Assembly: GCA_934456315.1 (NCBI GenBank)
Contig: CAKSHG010000161.1
Location: 1-5,251 of the forward strand
Direction: 5' to 3'
DNA: 5,251 bases
Origin: an uncultured Oscillospiraceae bacterium
GTDB taxonomy: Bacteria; Bacillota; Clostridia; Oscillospirales; Ruminococcaceae
A program made the position numbers and the translations under genes. The first letter of the stretch is position 1; each line of letters begins with the position of its first letter. Below the pieces are notes generated by a model. That model saw only the letters and a program-made list of their open reading frames with translations, was not told where the DNA came from and ran no database searches. Positions 1 to 4,788 of this stretch are shown here, piece after piece.

Positions 1-672
1 ACCTGGGGAAAGATATACCAGGTCATCATCACCTGGATAGTGTATTTCCTTTTCAGACCTAAGGTCGAGTGGGTCGATAAGTCCGTTAAGAAGCAGCTAA
101 AGGGCAAGCCCGCAGTGTTCGTGTTCAACCACACGCACCACTTTGACGGAGCTTTCACCGGCGCAGTGCTTGGGCGGTACAAGCCCTATGTGCTCGTCAA
201 AAAGAGCTGGTTCGACAAAAAGGGCGTCGGCACGATGATAGGCTGGTGCAGGTGTTTCCCTATCGACCTTGACGGCGCGGACGCAAGCTGGTACGCCACT
301 GCGGAGGAGCTTATCCACCGCAACGGTTCTCTCATCATCTTCCCGGAGGGCGGTATCGCCAGGGAGGGCAGGATCGAGAAGTTCAAGCCCGGAGCGGCGC
401 TGGTATGCGCGTCGACCGGCGCGTGCGTAGTTCCGGCGGCTATCTACGGCGGTTATCATATGGTGTTCGGCAGGCGGCAGAGGCTGCTGGTCGGGAATCC
501 CATCGAGAGCAACTGCCCGGATAACATGCGTCACTCGCAGTACGCAAAGCAGCTGATGAAGCAGGCAGAGGACGAAACCAAGCGGCTTTACGGCATTCTG
601 GAGCAGAAATACGGCAAGACGGACACCTATTCCGAAAGCTATGCTCCGGAGGAAAACCAAGGAAATCACTGA
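1..672 (+). CDS. Membrane-associated 1-acyl-glycerol-3-phosphate-type (PlsC/LPLAT) acyltransferase, 5' partial
   Basis: The reading frame is open to the left edge of the window, so the true start lies upstream. The GTG at 40 gives a possible 210-residue product, but it would cut into a hydrophobic stretch (VIITWIVYFLF, roughly bases 22-54) that looks like the usual N-terminal membrane anchor. Numbered from the GTG, the PlsC motifs are all present: HX4D (HTHHFD, H31 and D36), a GWCRCFPID block at 68-76, FPEGG at 101-105 (substrate phosphate binding in the family), and VVPAAIYGG at 130-138. Members transfer an acyl chain from acyl-ACP or acyl-CoA to a lipid or other alcohol at the inner membrane. 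Its place before an ACP and a polyketide-type KS-CLF suggests that it attaches the pathway's acyl chain to an acceptor rather than doing bulk phospholipid synthesis; this is inference. The last three codons and the TGA stop appear to be supplied by a repeat element inserted at the 3' end. Confidence 0.9.
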   Translation, partial: TWGKIYQVIITWIVYFLFRPKVEWVDKSVKKQLKGKPAVFVFNHTHHFDGAFTGAVLGRYKPYVLVKKSWFDKKGVGTMIGWCRCFPIDLDGADASWYATAEELIHRNGSLIIFPEGGIAREGRIEKFKPGAALVCASTGACVVPAAIYGGYHMVFGRRQRLLVGNPIESNCPDNMRHSQYAKQLMKQAEDETKRLYGILEQKYGKTDTYSESYAPEENQGNH

Positions 673-831
673 TTAAATCACGCCTGACGGCTTGGTACGC
701 ATCTTGCTTGCATCTTTTCCGCCATATTGCACAATTCGTCCTAGCAAGGCGTCAGCCTTGCGTCGTCCTCATCGTACAATCTGACGAAAAATCTGCGGCA
801 CAATCTGCGCACCAGATTTAATCAGCGTTTC
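662..831. mobile_element. MITE-like non-coding element with terminal inverted repeats and a 5-bp flanking direct repeat
   Basis: This 170-bp stretch has no credible ORF. Its ends are inverted copies: GAAATCACTGATTAAATC at 662-679, and on the opposite strand GAAACGCTGATTAAATC at 815-831, matching in 16 of 18 aligned columns with one single-base gap. The pentamer CCAAG lies directly outside both ends (657-661 and 832-836), as expected for a target-site duplication. Inside is a perfect 7-bp hairpin (744-750 with 755-761, loop GTCA) and a direct repeat AATCTGCG (790-797 and 802-809). Small size, terminal inverted repeats, target duplication and lack of coding capacity together fit a miniature inverted-repeat transposable element moved in trans by a transposase elsewhere. 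I cannot name the family. A transcribed stable intergenic repeat is the main alternative. Confidence 0.7.
744..761. other. Perfect stem-loop inside the MITE-like element
   Basis: GCAAGGC (744-750) pairs perfectly with GCCTTGC (755-761) around a 4-nt GTCA loop. No T-run follows it, so it does not look like an intrinsic terminator. In a read-through transcript it would form a stable hairpin between the acyltransferase and ACP cistrons. Confidence 0.6.
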
Positions 832-872
832 CCAAGTAAACACGCGGAATTTCCGCAGGACAATTTTAATTT

Positions 873-878
873 GAGAGG
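873..878 (+). promoter_or_regulatory. Ribosome binding site of the ACP gene
   Basis: GAGAGG lies 9 nt before the ATG at 888. This spacing favours that ATG over the in-frame TTG at 882, which would be only 3 nt from the site. Confidence 0.75.
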
Positions 879-887
879 TATTTGATT

Positions 888-1133
888 ATGAACACAGAGA
901 TTGCAGAGAAGATCAAGAACATGCTGGTAGAGAACCTTAGGATCCCCGCAGACGAGCTGGAATACACCAGCGAGCTGTTCGGCGACGATATCGGACTCGA
1001 CTCCATCGACTCCATCGAGATCATCGCAGGCATCGACAACCTGTTCGGCGTTCAGATGACCGGCGCAGCAAGAGAGAACTTCCAGACCATCGAAACCCTC
1101 ACAAAGTACGTTGAGGACCACATGGGTGAGTAA
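888..1133 (+). CDS. Acyl carrier protein, dedicated to the KS-CLF system
   Basis: The product is an 81-residue, acidic, single-domain carrier protein. The 4'-phosphopantetheine attachment site is Ser39 in GLDSIDSIEI (36-45), at the start of helix II, and hydrophobic helix positions flank it as in other ACPs. The motif reads G-L-D-S-I-D rather than the G-A-D-S-L-D typical of housekeeping fatty-acid ACPs. That is closer, from memory, to ACPs of aryl polyene-type and other specialised pathways. It would carry the growing chain between the ketosynthase, ketoreductase and dehydratase encoded next to it, after activation by the PPTase at the end of the window. The start is set by the GAGAGG site. 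The stop (TAA, 1131-1133) is one base before the ketosynthase ATG, so the two are probably translationally coupled. Confidence 0.93.
   Translation: MNTEIAEKIKNMLVENLRIPADELEYTSELFGDDIGLDSIDSIEIIAGIDNLFGVQMTGAARENFQTIETLTKYVEDHMGE
1124..1130 (+). promoter_or_regulatory. Ribosome binding site of the KS-CLF gene, inside the ACP 3' end
   Basis: GGGTGAG overlaps the final ACP codons and sits 4 nt before the ATG at 1135. It supports 1135 as the start instead of the in-frame TTG at 1111, which would add eight residues ahead of the conserved MSDRRIVVTGLG beginning. Confidence 0.65.
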
Positions 1134-1134
1134 T

Positions 1135-3468
1135 ATGAGCGACAGAAGGATCGTTGTAACAGGTCTGGGACTTATCTGCGCGCTCGGCGACGGCACCGAC
1201 AAGTGCTGGAGCGCTGCGTCCAACGGTATCACCGGTATCCGCGAGGTACAGTCGGTGAGCACCGAGGGCTGCTACGCCAACAAGGGCGCCGAGGTAGCTG
1301 AAAGCTCCGAGCAGCTTTCCGGCGAGGACTACGACCGCAGCTCCCTGCTTTGCATAAAGGCGGCAGGCGAGGCTCTGGCGGACGCAGGCTACACTGTGAC
1401 CGCGGATAACTCCGACCGCATAGGCGTTATCGTCGGCAACTGCGTCGGCGGCGCCGCAAGCATTGACAAGTACTACACCGACGAATTCAGGACCGGCTCC
1501 GCTAAGCCGTCCGATATTCTCAGAATGCCGGCTGCCGCTATCGCGAACAACGTAGCTAAGCACTTCGGGCTGAACGGTGCTACCGCCAACATCGTAAACG
1601 CATGCGCTGCGGGCACGATGAGCCTTTCCTATGCGGCAGACCTTATCCGCGCTGGCAAGGCTGACGCGTTCGTTGCGGGCGGCTCTGACAGCTTCTCTTC
1701 GCTGGCGTTCGCGGGATTCCATGCCCTGCACGCCCTGGCGGCTGACGCATGCTCTCCGTTCAACCACAGCAACGGCATCACCCTCGGTGAGGGCGCAGGT
1801 ATCCTTATCGTAGAGAGCTACGAGCACGCAAAGGCTCGCGGCGCGAAGATATACTGCGAGATACTCGGCTCCGGCGTAAGCTCTGACGCGCACCACATCA
1901 CCGCTCCACGTCCCGACGGACAGGGTCAGATGAGCGCCATCAGACGCGCAGTAAAGACCTCCGGTCTGGAGTTCACCGATATCGACTACATCAACGCTCA
2001 CGGCACTGGTACTGCAAAGAACGACGAGGCGGAGTTCCTTTCACTGCACACCCTGTTCGATGAGAACAAGCACCTTTCCGTAAGCTCCACCAAGTCCATG
2101 ACGGGTCACTGCCTGGGCGCAGCCGGCTCCATCGAGGCTGTCCTGACTGTCAAGTCCGTATGCGAGGACGTTGTTCCTCCGACCATCGGCTATTCCGACG
2201 AGGATCTTGCAGTGCTTAAGGAAAAGGCTGGCGAGATAGATTTCGTTCCGAACACCAAGCGCGAGAAGCCTGTTAATTACGCGGTTTCCAACTCCTTTGC
2301 GTTCGGCGGCAACAATGCAAGTATCGTATTTGCAAAGAAGCCCCACGAAATTCCTGACAACACAAACGCTGAGAAGCTCTATATCACCGGTATCGGCGAG
2401 GTAGTCGGCAATACGGAGGAAGAAGGCAAGGGTATCCGCGCCGCTATCACCTCCGACGACTACAAGGAGCACGGCATAAAGATGGCGTTCTACCGTAAGC
2501 TCGACCGCTTCAGCCAGATCCAGCTGATAAGCGGCATGAGAGCGCTCGCAGACGGCAAAATCACCATCGACGAGAGCAACGAGAACGATATCGGCATAGT
2601 TGTCGGCACTTCCGACGGACCCATGACCGAGATCGTAGGCTTCCAGAAAGCGGTAGTAGAGGGCGGCACTGCGAACGGCAGCGCGTTCTCCTTCCCGAAT
2701 ACGGTTTATAATGCCGCAGGTGGTTATTTCAGCATTTTTGCTGGGATCAAGGGCTACAACGTGACTGTTGCGAACAGCGTTCAGGCTGGATTACAGAGCA
2801 TCTGCTACGCAGCTGACGTGCTCCACAACGGCAGCGAGAACATCATGGTTGCAAGCGGCACCGATGAGAACACCGACGTGGACGCAGAGCTTTACGGCAA
2901 GCTTGGTCTGCTGGCTGAAACCAAGCCCTATTCTCTGGATAAGCCCGGATTCGTGCTCGGCGAGGGTTCGGTTTCCCTCATCGTTGAGAAGGCTTCCTCC
3001 GCTGAAAAGCGCGGCGCCGAGAAGTACGCCGAGGTAGCCGGCTGCGCAATGGCTCATCACGCTGTTGAGTTCGGCACGGTGAGCGGTTCCGAGGACGCGC
3101 TCGCAAAGTCGATCGCGGCTGCGTGCGTTGACGCTGGTATCTCCGTTTCCGACATTGACGCGGTGAGCGGCTTTGCGAACGGCCACAAGACGATAGACGA
3201 GCTGGAGCTTTCCACTTATAAGAAAGTATTCGGCAGAGATATCCCTGTTTTCGCAGTAAGGGAGAACATCGGCGAAGCAAGAGCGGCTGCGGGCGCAGAG
3301 CAGGCGGCATACGCTGCAAAGCTCCTGGCAGGAAAGCTCGGAAGCACCGCTAAGGCGTACATCAGCGGCAAGGCTGCTGACGTGGACGTTTCCGGATATA
3401 AGTATATCCTGGCGGCTGCATGGGGCGCAGGCGGGTCTTACTCCGCAGTAGTGCTCAAGAAAGCGTAA
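1135..3468 (+). CDS. Ketosynthase-chain length factor (KS-CLF) fusion, type II polyketide/FabF family
   Basis: The protein has 777 residues, about twice a normal FabF (near 410). The N-terminal domain (about 1-402) is a complete KAS-II ketosynthase: nucleophile Cys157 in NACAAGT, His289 in NAHGTGT, Lys320 and His325 in KSMTGHCLGAAGS, and a C-terminal FAFGGNN loop. After a short polar linker (about 403-413) a second, shorter thiolase-fold copy begins at KLYITGIGEVVG and runs to the end. It keeps scaffold motifs such as LGEG and GAGGS, but ungapped local alignment with the first half puts Val549 at the Cys position, Phe680 and Glu714 at the two His positions, and Arg709 at the Lys. The C-terminal half should therefore be catalytically dead and act as a chain length factor that pairs with the KS half. 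Expected role: iterative decarboxylative condensation on the adjacent ACP. In well-known type II PKSs these are two separate genes. The start follows a GGGTGAG site. Confidence 0.93.
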   Translation: MSDRRIVVTGLGLICALGDGTDKCWSAASNGITGIREVQSVSTEGCYANKGAEVAESSEQLSGEDYDRSSLLCIKAAGEALADAGYTVTADNSDRIGVIVGNCVGGAASIDKYYTDEFRTGSAKPSDILRMPAAAIANNVAKHFGLNGATANIVNACAAGTMSLSYAADLIRAGKADAFVAGGSDSFSSLAFAGFHALHALAADACSPFNHSNGITLGEGAGILIVESYEHAKARGAKIYCEILGSGVSSDAHHITAPRPDGQGQMSAIRRAVKTSGLEFTDIDYINAHGTGTAKNDEAEFLSLHTLFDENKHLSVSSTKSMTGHCLGAAGSIEAVLTVKSVCEDVVPPTIGYSDEDLAVLKEKAGEIDFVPNTKREKPVNYAVSNSFAFGGNNASIVFAKKPHEIPDNTNAEKLYITGIGEVVGNTEEEGKGIRAAITSDDYKEHGIKMAFYRKLDRFSQIQLISGMRALADGKITIDESNENDIGIVVGTSDGPMTEIVGFQKAVVEGGTANGSAFSFPNTVYNAAGGYFSIFAGIKGYNVTVANSVQAGLQSICYAADVLHNGSENIMVASGTDENTDVDAELYGKLGLLAETKPYSLDKPGFVLGEGSVSLIVEKASSAEKRGAEKYAEVAGCAMAHHAVEFGTVSGSEDALAKSIAAACVDAGISVSDIDAVSGFANGHKTIDELELSTYKKVFGRDIPVFAVRENIGEARAAAGAEQAAYAAKLLAGKLGSTAKAYISGKAADVDVSGYKYILAAAWGAGGSYSAVVLKKA

Positions 3469-3476
3469 TATTTCAA

Positions 3477-3590
3477 ATTCGGAATCCGGAATTCGGAATG
3501 CGGAATTATGGTGTCGCTTCGCGACGGATTTTAATTCGCCTGTTATATGCAGGTGCCTGGATTCCGTTCAGAGTTTTAGGGTTCCGAATC
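3477..3590. repeat. Intergenic repeat unit: ATTCGGA heptamers with inverted ends and hairpins
   Basis: Five tandem 7-bp units, consensus ATTCGGA, run from 3477 to 3511 (ATTCGGA, ATCCGGA, ATTCGGA, ATGCGGA, ATTATGG), the last one decayed. They are followed by the hairpin at 3513-3525 and a second one at 3537-3555 (CCTG/CAGG core, loop TTATATG). The unit closes with inverted copies of its beginning: GGATTCCG at 3559-3566 complements 3480-3487, and TTCCGAAT at 3582-3589 complements both 3477-3484 and 3491-3498. No target duplication is obvious. It fills almost all of the gap between the KS-CLF and ketoreductase genes and does not look coding. It could be a dispersed palindromic repeat or an RNA structure that tunes expression of the downstream genes. 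Confidence 0.6.
3513..3525 (+). other. GC-rich hairpin, weak terminator or attenuator candidate
   Basis: GTCGC (3513-3517) and GCGAC (3521-3525) form a perfect 5-bp stem around TTC. Looser complementarity of the flanks (GAATTA on the left, TTTAATTC on the right) could extend it. The downstream GGATTTTAATT is only weakly T-rich, so full termination is doubtful. Partial attenuation or mRNA processing between the KS-CLF and ketoreductase cistrons is possible. Confidence 0.35.
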
Positions 3591-3596
3591 GTTTTT

Positions 3597-3603
3597 AAGG
3601 AGG
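3597..3603 (+). promoter_or_regulatory. Strong ribosome binding site of the ketoreductase gene
   Basis: AAGGAGG, nearly a perfect anti-16S match, is followed by a 4-nt spacer and ATG at 3608. It is the strongest such site in the window and comes directly after the repeat-filled gap, where coupling to the upstream gene is broken. Confidence 0.9.
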
Positions 3604-3607
3604 ACAA

Positions 3608-4342
3608 ATGGAAAAGGTAGCACTGGTAACCGGCGCTTCCCGCGGGATAGGCAAGGCTTGCGCGCTTCGCCTGGCGGAATGCGGCTACGATATAGTGGTG
3701 AATTACAATTCAAACGAGGCAAAGGCGCAGGAGGTAGTTTCCGCAATAGAGGCCCTCGGCCAGAAAGCGGTTGCGATAAAGGCGAACACCGCTGACCTCA
3801 AGGAGGTTCAGAACATGTTCCGCGAGGCGCACAAGGCTTTCGGCAGACTTGACGTGCTGGTGAACAACGCAGGCGTCGTAGACGATGCATTCCTGCTGAT
3901 GATAAACGAGGATTCCCTCTCACGCAGCCTTGATATCAACATCAAGGGATATTTCCACTGCGCACAGCAGGCGGCGCTCAAGATGATGAGCAAGAAGCAG
4001 GGCGTTATCATCAACGTGTCCTCCGTAAGCTCCATTCTCGCCGTTGACGGACAGGGCGTTTACAGTGCGACAAAGGGCGCGGTGAACTCCATGACGGCGA
4101 CCCTCGCAAAGGAACTGGCTCCCCGTGGTATCCGCGTTAACGCAGTAGCTCCGGGATTCATCGAAACCGAAATGCTGGACGCTATCCCCGAGGACAAGAA
4201 AGAGGAATATCTCAAGGCTATCCCGATGCACCGCCTGGGAACCGCCGGTGAAGTGGCTGACGTCGTTGCGCAGCTATGCTCTGATTCGTTCGCGTATGTG
4301 ACCGGTCAGGTCATCGTTCTGGACGGAGGTCTTAGCTTATGA
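3608..4342 (+). CDS. fabG: 3-oxoacyl-ACP reductase, FabG-type short-chain dehydrogenase
   Basis: The product has 244 residues, the standard FabG length. It carries the classical SDR features: cofactor-binding TGASRGIG at 8-15, NNAG at 86-89, and the catalytic tetrad Asn111, Ser139, Tyr152, Lys156 (YSATK). The VAPGFIETEM stretch and the C-terminal TGQVIVLDGG are typical of FabG rather than of other SDRs. It would reduce the beta-ketoacyl-ACP made by the upstream KS-CLF to the 3-hydroxyacyl-ACP, using NADPH by family precedent. The symbol gives the family; in this setting it is probably a pathway-dedicated paralogue rather than the housekeeping copy, since fabD, fabH and an enoyl reductase are not beside it. 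The start follows a strong AAGGAGG. The stop overlaps the dehydratase start as ATGA. Confidence 0.95.
   Translation: MEKVALVTGASRGIGKACALRLAECGYDIVVNYNSNEAKAQEVVSAIEALGQKAVAIKANTADLKEVQNMFREAHKAFGRLDVLVNNAGVVDDAFLLMINEDSLSRSLDINIKGYFHCAQQAALKMMSKKQGVIINVSSVSSILAVDGQGVYSATKGAVNSMTATLAKELAPRGIRVNAVAPGFIETEMLDAIPEDKKEEYLKAIPMHRLGTAGEVADVVAQLCSDSFAYVTGQVIVLDGGLSL
4325..4330 (+). promoter_or_regulatory. Ribosome binding site of the dehydratase gene, inside fabG
   Basis: GGAGGT lies in the last fabG codons, 8 nt before the ATG at 4339 and 11 nt before the next in-frame ATG at 4342. The spacing favours 4339, which also gives the ATGA overlap with the fabG stop. Confidence 0.75.
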
Positions 4343-4788
4343 TGAATCTGCTTGAAATAAACCAGCGCATCAAACAGCGCCCGCCGTTCCAGATGATAGA
4401 GCGCGTTACCGAGCTTGTTCCCAACGAATCCGCAAAGGGTATCAAGTGCGTTTCCGTCAACGAGCCGTACTTCATGGGACACTTCCCCGAGACGCCGATA
4501 ATGCCCGGCGTGCTGCTCATTGAGAGCGCCGCTCAGCTTTGCAGCCTTGTTATCGCACCGGACGGCGCCGCAGACGATGAAAACAAGCTGTACGTCCTGC
4601 TCAAAGTCAAGGACTTCAAGTTTGTACGCCCGGTTATTCCCGGAGACAGGCTGGAGATAGAGGTAAAGGCTACCATGGCTGCCGCCGGAGCCTATGAGTT
4701 CTCAGCTGTGATATCCGCTGACGGCGTTGTTAAGGCAAAGGGAAGCATGCTGTTCACCTCAATGGATAAGAGCGCGGTATATGGCTGA
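4339..4788 (+). CDS. fabZ: 3-hydroxyacyl-ACP dehydratase, FabZ-type hotdog protein
   Basis: The product has 149 residues, the normal size for FabZ. The N-terminal PPFQMIERV (15-23) matches the family's conserved opening segment, and GHFPETPIMPGVLLIESAAQL (from 47) holds the active-site pair His48 and Glu62, spaced 14 apart as in FabZ. It would remove water from the 3-hydroxyacyl-ACP produced by the neighbouring ketoreductase, leaving a trans-2-enoyl-ACP. With no enoyl reductase in the window, repeated cycles would build a conjugated polyene. The gene overlaps fabG by 4 nt at its start and the PPTase gene by 8 nt at its end. Other hotdog dehydratases of polyene pathways look similar, so the family is firmer than the exact substrate. 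Confidence 0.94.
   Translation: MMNLLEINQRIKQRPPFQMIERVTELVPNESAKGIKCVSVNEPYFMGHFPETPIMPGVLLIESAAQLCSLVIAPDGAADDENKLYVLLKVKDFKFVRPVIPGDRLEIEVKATMAAAGAYEFSAVISADGVVKAKGSMLFTSMDKSAVYG

Noticed and set aside
40..42. GTG at 40 as the true acyltransferase start
   Set aside because: The frame is open to base 1 and encodes a hydrophobic anchor-like segment before it. No Shine-Dalgarno site precedes the GTG, so the real start is probably outside the window.
691..745. Possible promoter inside the MITE-like element (TTGCTT and CATATT-like boxes)
   Set aside because: The boxes are poor matches and their spacing is not convincing. I cannot support a promoter from sequence alone.
1111..1134. Upstream TTG start for the KS-CLF gene
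   Set aside because: It would add eight residues overlapping the ACP gene before a typical FabF-like N-terminus. The ATG at 1135 has a well-placed GGGTGAG site.
1099..2001. Long open frame on the minus strand opposite the KS domain
   Set aside because: It lies opposite a gene with full ketosynthase motifs, has no recognisable domain, and arises from the strong codon bias of the + strand gene. The other minus-strand open frames (97-669, 822-1262, 2041-2472, 2791-3186, 2978-3319, 3920-4231, 4897-5208) are rejected for the same reason.
3477..3511. Short tandem units resembling a CRISPR fragment
   Set aside because: The units are contiguous 7-mers with no spacers, so this is a simple tandem repeat and not a CRISPR array.
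3420..3620. 66-codon + strand open frame across the gap before fabG
   Set aside because: It begins inside the KS-CLF gene in another frame, and most of it is translated heptamer repeats and hairpins. It has no ribosome binding site or domain of its own.
3608..4788. Housekeeping fatty-acid synthesis operon
   Set aside because: fabD, fabH, an enoyl reductase and acc genes are not seen, and the condensing enzyme is a KS-CLF fusion with a dead second half. A dedicated specialised pathway fits better, although the flanks could change this view.
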